The notes under the pieces are model-generated. The model was not told the DNA's origin, ran no database searches, and saw only the letters and a list, made by a program, of their open reading frames with translations. From positions 1 through 62,005 of the forward strand of contig NZ_PJRS01000037.1 in the NCBI RefSeq assembly GCF_002858925.1: a stretch of 62,005 nucleotides of DNA, read 5' to 3'. Origin of the DNA: Caulobacter zeae (GTDB taxonomy: Bacteria > Pseudomonadota > Alphaproteobacteria > Caulobacterales > Caulobacteraceae). Below are positions 7,312-16,621 of the stretch, one piece after another (within the stretch, counting starts at the first letter, position 1; every line of letters begins with the position of its first letter). The position numbers were made by a program, and so were the translations under genes.

Positions 7312-8673
7312 ATGTCGGGACATCTTCGGAAGCTGGGCCTGGGACTCATCGCCGGCCTGATGGCCTCCACCGCCGCCGTCGCAGCGGAGCCCAAGACCTA
7401 TCTCGGCGTCGACATCTCCTACGCCAACGAGATGGACGACTGCGGCGCGGTGTACCGTTCGGGCGACAAGACCGTCGAGCAGTACCAGTTCTTCAAGGAC
7501 GCCGGCTCGAACATCGCCCGCATCCGCCTGTGGAACGACCCCAAGTGGACGAACTATTCCAACATCGCCGACGTCACCAAGAGCATCAAGCGCGCCAAGG
7601 CCGCCGGCCTGCAGGTGCTGCTCGACTTCCACTATTCGGACGACTGGGCCGACGGTGAGAAGCAGCTGGCTCCCAAGGCCTGGGAGAAGCTGTCGACGCC
7701 GGAGCAGGCCAAGGCCCTCTACGCCTTCACCTACGACACCCTGGTCAAGCTGGACGCCCAGGGCCTGATGCCCGACCTGGTGCAGGTGGGCAACGAGACC
7801 AATGGCGAGATCGTCTCGACGCTGGAAAAAGCCAAGGACCCGATCAACTGGGAGCGCAACGCGCTGCTGTTCAACGCCGGCATCAAGGCCGTGCGCGACG
7901 CCGGCGCCAAGGGCTCGAAGAACCCGCGGGTGATGCTGCACATCGCCCAGCCCGACACGGTCGAGGACTGGTTCGCGGCCGCGGCCAAGGCCGGCGTCAC
8001 CGACTACGACATGATCGGCATCAGCTACTACAGCAAGTGGTCCAAGCGCTCGATGGCCCAGTTGGGCGAGTCCATCAACCGCCTGCGTCACACCTATTCG
8101 GCCGACGTGGTGGTGGTCGAGACGTCCTATCCCTTCACGACCGAAGGCGCCGACAGCTCGCCCAACCTGCTGGGCGAGGATTCCCTAATCCCCGGCTATC
8201 CGGCGACGCAGGAAGGCCAGAAGAAGTACCTGATCGACCTGACCCAGCTGGTCTTCGCCAATGGCGGCACGGGCGTCTTCTACTGGGAGCCGGCCTGGGT
8301 CTCGACTAAGTGCAAGACCCGCTGGGGCACGGGCTCGAACTGGGAAAACTCGACCCTGTTCGACTTCAAGGGCCAGCCGGTCCAAGGGATCAAGTGGCTG
8401 TCTTCGACCTACGTCATGCCCGTCGAGACGACCTTCAAGGTGGCGGCCGGCGACAAGGCCGCAGCGTTCATCGACGGCGACTTCCTGGGCGGGGCCGGGC
8501 CGCGCCCGATGGTCCGCGAGGGCGCCGACTTCGTCTACCGCACGCGCTTGATGCCGGGCGCCTCGGTGACCGTGGCGACCGCCCCGACGGCGGAGGCGGT
8601 CGAGGCGGCTTCGGCTGTTACCGCGACCATCTCGGCCAAGCCCAGCGCCGTGCGGTTGCCCGTCCAGCCCTGA
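7312..8673 (+). CDS. Glycoside hydrolase family 53 arabinogalactan endo-beta-1,4-galactanase
   Basis: 453-residue secreted enzyme that cuts beta-1,4-galactan chains internally, as in type I arabinogalactan or pectin side chains. Residues 1-24 are a Sec signal peptide (MSGHLRKLGLGLIAGLMAS then cleavage near AVAA). The GH53 barrel begins at YLGVDISYANEMDDCG. The acid/base is E162 in QVGNETNGE and the nucleophile is E270 in VVETSYP, both in the family-typical places. About 90 residues follow the barrel (FKVAAGDKAAAFIDGDF onward), forming a small C-terminal beta-like region. The ATG at 7312 is chosen because GGGAG precedes it and the signal peptide begins there; an upstream in-frame ATG at 7222 would spoil the signal. 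It is followed by a TonB-dependent receptor and a GH2 galactosidase, forming a galactan-use locus. Confidence 0.93.
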   Translation: MSGHLRKLGLGLIAGLMASTAAVAAEPKTYLGVDISYANEMDDCGAVYRSGDKTVEQYQFFKDAGSNIARIRLWNDPKWTNYSNIADVTKSIKRAKAAGLQVLLDFHYSDDWADGEKQLAPKAWEKLSTPEQAKALYAFTYDTLVKLDAQGLMPDLVQVGNETNGEIVSTLEKAKDPINWERNALLFNAGIKAVRDAGAKGSKNPRVMLHIAQPDTVEDWFAAAAKAGVTDYDMIGISYYSKWSKRSMAQLGESINRLRHTYSADVVVVETSYPFTTEGADSSPNLLGEDSLIPGYPATQEGQKKYLIDLTQLVFANGGTGVFYWEPAWVSTKCKTRWGTGSNWENSTLFDFKGQPVQGIKWLSSTYVMPVETTFKVAAGDKAAAFIDGDFLGGAGPRPMVREGADFVYRTRLMPGASVTVATAPTAEAVEAASAVTATISAKPSAVRLPVQP

Positions 8674-8690
8674 CGACTTGTCAGATGTGA

Positions 8691-8757
8691 TTGATATGAT
8701 AAATACCACTGGCGCGCCGGTCCGCAGAGCCGGCGCGTCAGCGTCCGTCAGAGACGC
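8691..8757 (+). promoter_or_regulatory. Upstream region of galactan receptor: shared motif and stem-loops
   Basis: TTGATATGATAAATACC at 8691-8707 shares TTGATAT-N3-AAAT with the dyad upstream of the GH53 gene. It is followed by an 11-bp G/C-rich hairpin (8710-8720 with 8730-8740, one mismatch) and a second 5-bp hairpin GCGTC/GACGC (8741-8745 with 8753-8757). No T-run follows, so these are not clear intrinsic terminators. They may slow transcripts from the GH53 gene or form the receptor 5' leader. Functions are inferred. Confidence 0.4.
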
Positions 8758-8877
8758 GGTTCCTTTGGCGCGGACCGTCGCGCCCCACTGATCCGGCCGT
8801 TTGACGCCGGTCCTCTCCACAAAACCAGAAGACAGCCACGCCCGCAGAAGGCGTTGCGTCCTAATTGGGGGAACTAG

Positions 8878-11586
8878 ATGACCCGACAATCCATGCTGCT
8901 CGCCGCCGCCAGCGGTCTGAGCCTGCTCGCCGTTTCGTCCGCCGCCTGGGCGCAGGACGCGGCTCCCGCTTCCGACACCCAGGTCGAGGAAGTCGTCGTC
9001 ACCGGCGTGCGCAAGAGCCTGCGCGACGCCCTGGGCGTGAAGCAAGGCTCCGACAAGGTGGTCGAGGCGATCTCGGCCAAGGACATCGGCCAGCTGCCCG
9101 ACGTGACGATCGCCGAGTCGATCGCTCGCCTGCCCGGCGTGAACGCCACCCGCGACCGCGGCAACGACAGCCAGGCGGTGGTCCGCGGCCTGGGCGCCCG
9201 CCTCGTGCTGGGCACCATCAACAACCGTGAAGTCGCCTCGTCCGAGCCCGACCGCAACGTCCGCTGGGAAGTCTATCCCTCGGAAGTCGTCCAGGGCGTG
9301 CAGGTCTACAAGTCGCAGTCGGCCGACCTGATCGCCGGCGGCGTCGCGGCCACCATCAACATCCAGACGATCGACCCGCTGGACTACCGCGGTCCGTCGG
9401 TCGTTCTGCGCGCCGGCCCCGTCTACTATGACGGCGGCAAGGACATTCCGGACTACGGCCAGACCGGCTATCGCGCCAGCGGCTCGTTCGTGCACAAGTT
9501 CAACGACGACCTGGCCATGGTGCTGGGCCTGACCTCGCAGAAGCAGAAGAACGGCTATGTGTCGTTCCAAGGCTGGGGCTGGAACGACTCCAACATCCGC
9601 ACCCCCGTCGGCGCTAGCGACTACAGCGGCGACCTGAACGGCGACGGCAAGACCGACGCCACCCCGTGGGGTCTGCAACTCGAGGTCAAGAAGCTCGAGC
9701 AGAAGCGTGACGGCGTTTCGACCGGCCTGCAATGGAAGCCGACCGACAACTTCGAACTGAAGTTCGACGCCCTCTACTCGAACATCAAGATCCGCGAAGA
9801 CCAGGACCAGGCCGTCTACGCCCGCAACCGCGGCAACTGGAACAACGGCAACTGGGGCGACTACAACGGCGCCGGCGCGTCATACACGCTGGAAAACAAC
9901 ACCGTCGTCGCGGCGACCCTGCCGTATGCCTCGATCACCTCGATCCTGGCCCGCTACACCGAAGACAAGACCCTGTTCGCCACCGGCCTGAACGGCAAGT
10001 GGACCAAGGACCTGTGGACCGTGGCCGGCGACATCTCGTACTCGAAGGCCGAGCGCGAGAACAACTGGCGCGCCGTCCGCATGGACAGCTGGCCCTCGTC
10101 GCTGAGCTATGACGTCCGCGCCGGCGCCAAGCCGTTCGTGACCGCCTCGCAGGATCCGATCTCGCTGGCCCAGACGGTCCAGAGCGGCTCGGCCGGCAAC
10201 AACGGCGGCCAGAACGACGGCCTGGAGCACCTGAACGACGAACTGGTCGCCGGGGCCCTGGACTTCACCCGCGACCTGAGCGGCACGTTCAAGAGCGTCC
10301 AGTTCGGCTTCCGCGTGTCGGACCGCACGAAGGACCACAGCCAAGGCCAGTGGTTCGTCTGCGCCAACCCGTCGAACCTGAGCAACATCTACGACGCCAG
10401 CCTGCAGGACGAGTGGGGCAACTGCCTGCAGTCGACCACCGTGCCGGCCAGCCTGCTGACCTCGTACAACATCGGCGGCTTCAACGTCCCGGGCGTCATC
10501 ACCGGCGACCTCGACGCGGTGGCCCGCGCGATCTACGGCGACAACGCCTTCAACTACGCCAACGCCCGCGACAACCTGGCCCAGCGCTGGAAGGTCAACG
10601 AGAAGGTCGGCGAGGCCTACGCCAAGCTGAACTTCGCCGCCGACAGCTTCGCCGGCTCGTGGCTGACGGGTAACGTCGGCGTGCGCGTGGTCACCACCAA
10701 GACCAGCAGCGACGGCTATCGTCAGAACGCCGGCGCCAGCACCTTCACCGCCGTGACGGTCGACAACGACTACACCGACGTCCTGCCGTCGGCGAACGCC
10801 AAGTTCGACTTCGGCGAAGGCAAGGTCGTGCGCGTGGGCCTGTCGCAGGTGGTGGCCCGTCCGCCGCTGGACGAACTGCGCGCCAGCAAGACCCTCAGCA
10901 CCTGGGCACCGTACACCGGCTCGGGCGGCAACCCGAACCTGAAGCCGTTCAAGGCCGTCCAGTTCGACCTGTCGGGCGAATGGTACTTCCGTCCGGAAGC
11001 CCTGGTGGCCCTGGCCTACTACTACAAGGACGTCGACACCTACATCGGCTGGACCCAGACGCCCGAGACCTACAACGGCACGACCTACGCGGTGGCCACC
11101 CCGGTCAACGGCGGCGGCGGTTACATCCAGGGCGTCGAGGCGACCTTCCAGACGCCGTTCTTCTTCCTGCCGTCGGGCCTGGACAAGTTCGGCATCTATT
11201 CGAACTACGCCTTCGTCGACTCCGACCTGAACGAGATGACGCCGTCGACCAAGCCGCTGTCGCTGACCGGCCTGGCCAAGCACACCGCGACGGTCGACCT
11301 GTGGTACTCCAACGGTCCGATCGAAGCCCGCCTGGGCTACAAGTACCACAGCCCGATGACCGTGATTTACGGTTGGAACGGCTCGGAACTGCAGACCCTG
11401 GGCGCTGAAAAGACCCTGGACTTCAGCACCTCGTACCAGATCAACGACATGGTCGGCGTGCGCTTCCAGGCCAACAACCTGACCAACCGCGCCATGCGCA
11501 CCTACCGCGACGGCGACGAGAACCGTCTGGGTCGCTACGACATCTATGGTCGTCGCTTCCTGATGGACGTCACGGTGAAGTTCTAA
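8878..11586 (+). CDS. TonB-dependent receptor, probable oligogalactoside importer
   Basis: 902-residue outer-membrane active transporter. Residues 1-25 are a signal peptide ending AWAQ. The TonB box is in VEEVVVTGVRKSL, and the plug includes IGQLPDVTIAESIARLPGV followed by VVRGLGARL. The remaining residues from about 150 form the 22-strand barrel and end in the C-terminal aromatic signature RRFLMDVTVKF. The opening and plug pattern match the Caulobacter/Xanthomonas subfamily of carbohydrate-type TonB receptors (TIGR01782-like). It sits between GH53 and GH2 galactan enzymes, so it probably takes up galacto-oligosaccharides using TonB-ExbBD energy. Length is normal. A 204-base leader with a motif shared with the GH53 gene precedes it. 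Confidence 0.93.
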   Translation: MTRQSMLLAAASGLSLLAVSSAAWAQDAAPASDTQVEEVVVTGVRKSLRDALGVKQGSDKVVEAISAKDIGQLPDVTIAESIARLPGVNATRDRGNDSQAVVRGLGARLVLGTINNREVASSEPDRNVRWEVYPSEVVQGVQVYKSQSADLIAGGVAATINIQTIDPLDYRGPSVVLRAGPVYYDGGKDIPDYGQTGYRASGSFVHKFNDDLAMVLGLTSQKQKNGYVSFQGWGWNDSNIRTPVGASDYSGDLNGDGKTDATPWGLQLEVKKLEQKRDGVSTGLQWKPTDNFELKFDALYSNIKIREDQDQAVYARNRGNWNNGNWGDYNGAGASYTLENNTVVAATLPYASITSILARYTEDKTLFATGLNGKWTKDLWTVAGDISYSKAERENNWRAVRMDSWPSSLSYDVRAGAKPFVTASQDPISLAQTVQSGSAGNNGGQNDGLEHLNDELVAGALDFTRDLSGTFKSVQFGFRVSDRTKDHSQGQWFVCANPSNLSNIYDASLQDEWGNCLQSTTVPASLLTSYNIGGFNVPGVITGDLDAVARAIYGDNAFNYANARDNLAQRWKVNEKVGEAYAKLNFAADSFAGSWLTGNVGVRVVTTKTSSDGYRQNAGASTFTAVTVDNDYTDVLPSANAKFDFGEGKVVRVGLSQVVARPPLDELRASKTLSTWAPYTGSGGNPNLKPFKAVQFDLSGEWYFRPEALVALAYYYKDVDTYIGWTQTPETYNGTTYAVATPVNGGGGYIQGVEATFQTPFFFLPSGLDKFGIYSNYAFVDSDLNEMTPSTKPLSLTGLAKHTATVDLWYSNGPIEARLGYKYHSPMTVIYGWNGSELQTLGAEKTLDFSTSYQINDMVGVRFQANNLTNRAMRTYRDGDENRLGRYDIYGRRFLMDVTVKF

Positions 11587-11608
11587 GACGTTCAGAGGCC
11601 TTGCGTGG

Positions 11609-11695
11609 ACCTCGCCTTTCGACAAGCTCGGGGTGAGGTCCATTGCATCGCTTCGGCATTCGAAATCCTCGTCCTGAGCTCGTCGAAGGGCCAGG
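11609..11695. repeat. Palindromic repeat pair (CTTCGACAAGCTC family), copy 1
   Basis: Two inverted copies of one unit lie between the receptor and GH2 genes. The left copy (about 11611-11638) contains TTTCGACAAGCTCGGGGTGA; the right copy (about 11666-11690) contains CCTGAGCTCGTCGAAGGG in the opposite sense. The pair can fold into a long stem. The same unit is present again after the GH2 gene at 14323-14417, so the GH2 gene is bracketed. Such elements are common intergenic REP-like sequences. Confidence 0.75.
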
Positions 11696-11798
11696 GTTTC
11701 GCACTCATTCCAGGACGTCACTCCTCCCCGACGATCCTTTGCTAGGGGAGGGAGCCTCGCCGCTTCCTCCCCTTTCTTTTGCTTATGAGAGGTCCCCG

Positions 11799-14312
11799 AT
11801 GGTCGAGTTCAGCCGCCGGCAAGCCCTGGCCGCCACTGCTGGCGTCGCCGCCTTCGCCGCCGCGTCTTCCGCCCGCGCCGCCAAGCCCGCCGCAGCTCCC
11901 GCCAAGAAGGCGGCCCCGGTCGTCGTCGACCTGGGCCCGCGCGAGCGCACCAGCCTGGACTTCGACTGGAAGTTCCACCTCGGCCACGCCCAGGATCCGG
12001 CCCGCGACTTCGGCTATGGCGCCAACCAGCGCACCTACGCCAAGGCCGGCGCCGACGCGCCCAACTGGTGGGTGGCCGCCGCCGCCCAGAAGGACTTCGA
12101 CGACAGCGCCTGGACCCCCGTGACCGTGCCGCACGACTGGGCCGTCACCCTGCCGTTCGAGAACAACCCCGACTACAAGCCTAGCGGCAAGCCCGATGAC
12201 GAGGACCTGCGCGCCGCCCACGGCTACAAGGCCATCGGCCGCGAGTTCCCCCAGAACAGCATCGGCTGGTACCGCAAGAAGTTCACCCTGCCGGCCGTCG
12301 AGACCGGCACGCGCCTGTCGATCGAGTTCGACGGCGTGATGCGCGACGCCGTGGTGATGGTGAACGGCTATGTCCTCGAGAGCGAGGAAAGCGGCTACGC
12401 CAGCTTCCGCGTCGACATCACCGACATCGCCAATGTCGGCGGTGAGAACCTGATCACCGTGCGCGTCGACGCCAGCCTGGGCGAAGGCTGGTTCTACGAG
12501 GGCGCGGGCATCTATCGCCACGTCTGGCTGGTCAAGACCGCCCCGGTGCACGTGCCCCAGTGGGGCGTGTTCGTGAAGTCCAAGGTCGACGGCACGCTGG
12601 AGATCGAGACCGACCTGATCAACGAGGGCGACGAGGCCGTCGAGTTCAGCCTGGTCCACACCGTGCTCGACGGCGCGGGCAAGCCGGCCCTGGCCGTGGC
12701 CCCGGCCGCCGGGCGCTTGCCGGGCTGGCAGCGCCAGTCGCTGTCGCAGACCGTGACCCTGGCCAATCCGGTGCTTTGGTCGCTGGATAACCCGCACCTC
12801 TACACCCTGGTGACCGAGGTAAAGCTCGGCGACGCGGTGGTCGACCGCTACGCCACGCCGTTCGGCGTGCGCTCGGTGCGCTTCGACCCGAAGGAGGGCC
12901 TGTTCCTCAACGACAAGCACGTCAAGCTGCAAGGGACCTGCAACCACCAGGACCACGCCGGCGTCGGCGCGGGCATCCCCGACACCCTGCAGACCTGGCG
13001 GATCGAGCAGTTGCAGTCGATGGGCTGCAACGCCTATCGCGCCTCGCACAACCCGGCCACGCCCGAGCTGATGGACGCCTGCGACCGTCTGGGCATGCTG
13101 TTCATCGCCGAGACGCGCCGCATGTCCAGCGATCCCACCTCGCTGGACGAGATGGAGCGGCTGATCCGCCGCGACCGCAACCACCCGTCCATCATCCTGT
13201 GGTCGATCGGTAACGAGGAGCCCCAGCAGGGCACGGCGCGCGGCCGCAAGGTGGCCAAGACCATGAAGCGCCTGGTCAACCGCCTCGATCCGACCCGCGG
13301 CGTCACGGCCGCCATGGACTCGGGCTTTGGCGACGGCATCACCGCCGAGCTCGACGTCATCGGCTTCAACTACCGCCACGAGAAGATGGACGACTTCCAC
13401 GCCCGCTTCCCGAACCTGCCGATCATCGGCAGCGAGAGCGGCAGCACGGTCACCACGCGCGGCGAATACCTGCGCAGCGACGCCAAGAGCTATGTCCCGG
13501 CCTATGACACCGACCACCCCTGGTGGGCGACCACGGCCGAGAAGTGGTGGAGCCACGCGGCCGACCGTCCGTGGATGGCCGGCGGCTTCATCTGGACCGG
13601 CTTCGACTATCGCGGCGAGCCGACGCCCTTCAACCGCTGGCCCAGCATCAGCTCGCACTTCGGGGCGCTCGACACCTGCGGCTTCCCGAAGGACAACTAT
13701 TACTACTACCGCGCCTGGTGGCGGAAAGAGCCGCTGCTGCACCTGTTCCCGCACTGGAACTGGGAAGGCCAGGAAGGAAAGCCGGTTCCGGTCTGGGTCC
13801 ACAGCAACTGCGACAAGGTCGAGCTGTTCCTGAACGGCAAGAGCCAGGGCATCCGCGTTGTAACCCCCAACCATCATGTTGAATGGTCTGTCCCGTATGT
13901 GGCTGGGACGATCGAGGCCCATGGCTACAAGGACGGCAAGGTGATCCTGCGCCAGCGTCGCGAGACGGCCGGTCCCGCCGCCGCCGTGCGCCTGTCCACC
14001 GATCGCTCGGCCCTCACCGCCGACGGTCAGGACGTCGGCATCCTCAAGGTCGAGGTGGTCGACGCCAAGGGTCGCGTGGTGCCGAAGGCCGAGGACCTGG
14101 TCGCCTTCTCGGTGACCGGTCCGGGCGAGGTGATCGGCGTCGGCAACGGCAACCCGACCAGCCACGAGAGCGACGTCGCCAGCCAGCGCAAGGTCTTCAA
14201 CGGCCTGGCCCAGGTGATCGTCCGCACCAAGCGCGGCCAGGCCGGCGAAGTGCGGGTGCTGGCCTCGGCTCCCGGCCTGAAGCCGGCCTCGCTGGCGCTG
14301 AAGGCGGGCTGA
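11799..14312 (+). CDS. Glycoside hydrolase family 2 beta-galactosidase, Tat-exported, DUF4982 type
   Basis: 837-residue exo-glycosidase. The N-terminus FSRRQALAATAGVAAF is a twin-arginine signal, so it is probably exported folded to the periplasm. Next come the GH2 sugar-binding jelly roll (about 60-240, FDWKFHLGH start and VPHDWAV), the immunoglobulin-like domain, and the TIM barrel. The acid/base is E473 in WSIGNEEPQ and the nucleophile E546 in IIGSESGS. The last 250 residues are the DUF4982 and C-terminal beta domains typical of this GH2 subgroup. I start at the ATG 11799, behind GAGAGG, where the Tat signal begins; upstream in-frame residues come from an intergenic repeat. With GH53 and the receptor it completes galactan breakdown to galactose. 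Exact bond specificity is inferred from context. Confidence 0.92.
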   Translation: MVEFSRRQALAATAGVAAFAAASSARAAKPAAAPAKKAAPVVVDLGPRERTSLDFDWKFHLGHAQDPARDFGYGANQRTYAKAGADAPNWWVAAAAQKDFDDSAWTPVTVPHDWAVTLPFENNPDYKPSGKPDDEDLRAAHGYKAIGREFPQNSIGWYRKKFTLPAVETGTRLSIEFDGVMRDAVVMVNGYVLESEESGYASFRVDITDIANVGGENLITVRVDASLGEGWFYEGAGIYRHVWLVKTAPVHVPQWGVFVKSKVDGTLEIETDLINEGDEAVEFSLVHTVLDGAGKPALAVAPAAGRLPGWQRQSLSQTVTLANPVLWSLDNPHLYTLVTEVKLGDAVVDRYATPFGVRSVRFDPKEGLFLNDKHVKLQGTCNHQDHAGVGAGIPDTLQTWRIEQLQSMGCNAYRASHNPATPELMDACDRLGMLFIAETRRMSSDPTSLDEMERLIRRDRNHPSIILWSIGNEEPQQGTARGRKVAKTMKRLVNRLDPTRGVTAAMDSGFGDGITAELDVIGFNYRHEKMDDFHARFPNLPIIGSESGSTVTTRGEYLRSDAKSYVPAYDTDHPWWATTAEKWWSHAADRPWMAGGFIWTGFDYRGEPTPFNRWPSISSHFGALDTCGFPKDNYYYYRAWWRKEPLLHLFPHWNWEGQEGKPVPVWVHSNCDKVELFLNGKSQGIRVVTPNHHVEWSVPYVAGTIEAHGYKDGKVILRQRRETAGPAAAVRLSTDRSALTADGQDVGILKVEVVDAKGRVVPKAEDLVAFSVTGPGEVIGVGNGNPTSHESDVASQRKVFNGLAQVIVRTKRGQAGEVRVLASAPGLKPASLALKAG

Positions 14313-14322
14313 CCGCGAGAAC

Positions 14323-14417
14323 GAAATCCTCGCCCTTCGACGGGCTCAGGGTGAGGATTTCTACTGCAAGGCCTGCAATCTGGTCCTCATCCTGAGCTTG
14401 TCGAAGGACGAGGACCA
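14323..14417. repeat. Palindromic repeat pair (CTTCGACAAGCTC family), copy 2
   Basis: Second occurrence of the repeat seen at 11609-11695. The left unit (about 14325-14358) has CCCTTCGACGGGCTCAGGG flanked by AATCCTC and GAGGATT arms; the right unit (about 14381-14417) has CCTGAGCTTGTCGAAGGA flanked by TGGTCCTC and GAGGACCA. Each unit can form its own hairpin. It lies between the GH2 and S9 peptidase genes. Confidence 0.75.
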
Positions 14418-14541
14418 CGCGCGAGCAACTCAGGCTGGTAAGGCGCAAGATCCTTGCGCGAGGCGCGGAATTAGGGGTGGACGCTGGGCGCTAGCGCGGC
14501 AGTATCCACCCCCTCTTTCGCAAGCTTCGCCAGGATCGCCC

Positions 14542-16617
14542 ATGCGCCGCCCGCCCAAACTGCTGCTCGTTTCGCTGCTGGCCCTGGCGGCGGCGAGCCC
14601 GATGGCCGGCGTCGCCGCCGTTCGCGAGGCGCCCCAGGCGCTGTTCACCGGCCGCGACCTGTTCGGCCTGGAAGTCGCGTCCGACCCCCAGATCCGCCCC
14701 GACGGCGACCTGATCGCCTATGTCCGGGCCTCCAACGACATCATGGTCGACCGCGCCGTGCGCTCGATCTGGCTGATCGACGCCAAGACCGGCGCCCAGA
14801 CGCCGCTGGTCTCTGGTCCCGGTTCGGCCATGTCGCCCCGCTGGTCGCCAGACGGCCAGCGCCTGGCCTATGTGCAGGTGACGCCCGACGCCGGCGCCCA
14901 GCTCTATGTGCAATGGGTCGCCACCGGCCGCACCGCGCGCCTGGCCACGCTGGTCGAGGCGCCCAGCGACCTGACCTGGTCGCCCGATGGCAAGACCATC
15001 GCCTTCACCATGCTGACCGCAGACGACGGCGCCAAGCTCGGCTCGGCCCCCGAGGGCAAGCCCGAGAACGCCAAGTGGGCGCCGCCGCTGACCGTAGAGA
15101 CCCGCGTCACCTTCCGCGGCGATGGCGAGGGGACGCTGAAGGCCGGCTTCTCCAAGATCTACACCGTCTCGGCCGAGGGCGGCGCGCCGCGCCAGCTGAC
15201 CTTCGGCAAGTTCGACGACCGCGGGCCGCTGTCCTTCACCAAGGACGGCCGCTACCTGCTGTTCTCGGCCAATCGCGCCGAGGGCTGGGAGCGCAATCCG
15301 GCCGAGGCCGAGGTCTGGCGCCTGACCCTGGCCGACGGCTCGCTGAAGGCCTTGACCACCCGCGTCGGTCCCGACGCCAATCCGGTGGTGTCGCCCGACG
15401 GCCGGCAGGTGGCCTATGTCGGCTATGACGACGCCCGCCGCCGGGGCTACGAAAACACCCGCCTCTATGTGATGGACATCGACGGCGGGAACAGCCGCGT
15501 GCTGACCGGCGACCTCGACCGCTCGATCGACAATCCGGTGTGGTCGGCAGACGGCCGCAGCCTTTACGTCTCCTACGACGAGAACGGCTCGGTGCGCGTG
15601 GCTCGCGTCGACCTGTCGGGCAAGGTCGAGACCGTCGTTACGGGCCTGACCGGCGCCGGCCTCGACCGCCCCTACAGCGGCGGCGCCTTCAGCGTGGCCC
15701 GCGACGGGACGGTGGCCTTCACGCAAGGCTCGACCAGCCGTCCCTCCGATATCGCCGTCGCCAGGAAGGGCGGCGAGGCCAAGCGGCTGACGGCCCTCAA
15801 CGCCGACCTCCTGGGCGCCAAGACCCTGGGCAAGGTCGAGGCCCTGCCGGTGAAGTCGTCCTTCGACGGCAAGGACATCGGCGCCTGGATCGTCACCCCG
15901 CCCAACTTCGATCCGGCCAGGAAGTATCCGCTGATCCTCGAGATCCACGGCGGTCCGTTCTCGGCCTATGGCCCCAGCTTCTCGACCGACAACCAGCTCT
16001 ATGCGGCGGCCGGCTATGTGGTGGTCTACGCCAACCCGCGCGGCTCGACGTCGTACGGCGAGGCCTTCGCCAACGAGATCGACCGCAACTATCCCAGCCA
16101 CGACTACGACGACCTGATGAGCGCGGTCGACGCGGCTGTCGCCAAGGGTTTCGTCGACACCGACCGTCTCTATGTCACCGGCGGTTCGGGCGGCGGCGCC
16201 CTGACAGCCTGGATCGTCGGCAAGACCAACCGCTTCGCCGCGGCCGCCACCCAGAAGCCGGTGATCAACTGGTCCAGCCAGGTGCTGACCACGGATGCGT
16301 ACAGCTTCATGGCCTCGTACTGGTTCGGGAAGATGCCGTGGGAGGACCCGCAGGGCTATTGGGCGCGCTCGCCGCTGTCGCTGGTCGGCAACGTCAAGAC
16401 GCCTACGCTGGTGGTCGTCGGCGATCAGGACCTGCGCACGCCGGTCGCCGAGTCCGAGCAGTACTACCAGGCCCTGCAACTGCGCGGCGTGCCCACGGCC
16501 CTGGTCAAGGTGCCCGGCGCCAGCCACGGCGGTCTGGCCGTGCGGCCGTCGCAGTCGGCTGCCAAGGCCTCGGCGATTCTGGCCTGGTTCGAAAAGTTCC
16601 AGACGCCGCCGAAGTAG
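14542..16617 (+). CDS. S9-family serine peptidase (prolyl oligopeptidase/acylaminoacyl-peptidase type)
   Basis: 691-residue exported peptidase. A signal peptide occupies residues about 1-26 (LLLVSLLALAAASPMAGVAA). A WD40/TolB-like beta-propeller follows (repeats such as MSPRWSPDGQRLAYV and VSPDGRQVAYVGYD), then the alpha/beta hydrolase domain from about residue 440. The triad is S549 in GGSGGGALT, D630 in GDQDLRTP and H662 in GASHGG. The layout and length match dipeptidyl-peptidase or acylaminoacyl-peptidase members of S9. The ATG 14542 was chosen because the signal peptide begins there; upstream in-frame codons run into a repeat. The gene converges on a TonB-dependent receptor, and the two could act together in peptide scavenging, but they are separated by a repeat and a terminator. 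Confidence 0.92.
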   Translation: MRRPPKLLLVSLLALAAASPMAGVAAVREAPQALFTGRDLFGLEVASDPQIRPDGDLIAYVRASNDIMVDRAVRSIWLIDAKTGAQTPLVSGPGSAMSPRWSPDGQRLAYVQVTPDAGAQLYVQWVATGRTARLATLVEAPSDLTWSPDGKTIAFTMLTADDGAKLGSAPEGKPENAKWAPPLTVETRVTFRGDGEGTLKAGFSKIYTVSAEGGAPRQLTFGKFDDRGPLSFTKDGRYLLFSANRAEGWERNPAEAEVWRLTLADGSLKALTTRVGPDANPVVSPDGRQVAYVGYDDARRRGYENTRLYVMDIDGGNSRVLTGDLDRSIDNPVWSADGRSLYVSYDENGSVRVARVDLSGKVETVVTGLTGAGLDRPYSGGAFSVARDGTVAFTQGSTSRPSDIAVARKGGEAKRLTALNADLLGAKTLGKVEALPVKSSFDGKDIGAWIVTPPNFDPARKYPLILEIHGGPFSAYGPSFSTDNQLYAAAGYVVVYANPRGSTSYGEAFANEIDRNYPSHDYDDLMSAVDAAVAKGFVDTDRLYVTGGSGGGALTAWIVGKTNRFAAAATQKPVINWSSQVLTTDAYSFMASYWFGKMPWEDPQGYWARSPLSLVGNVKTPTLVVVGDQDLRTPVAESEQYYQALQLRGVPTALVKVPGASHGGLAVRPSQSAAKASAILAWFEKFQTPPK

Positions 16618-16621
16618 AAGA

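Noticed and set aside
8185..11721. Two antisense frames opposite the GH53 and receptor genes
   Set aside because: No conserved motifs and repetitive Val/Asp/Gly/Arg content; shadows of the real genes.
11742..14165. 807-codon antisense frame over the GH2 gene
   Set aside because: Shadow of a strongly supported GH2 enzyme; composition is typical of the reverse strand of GC-rich codons.
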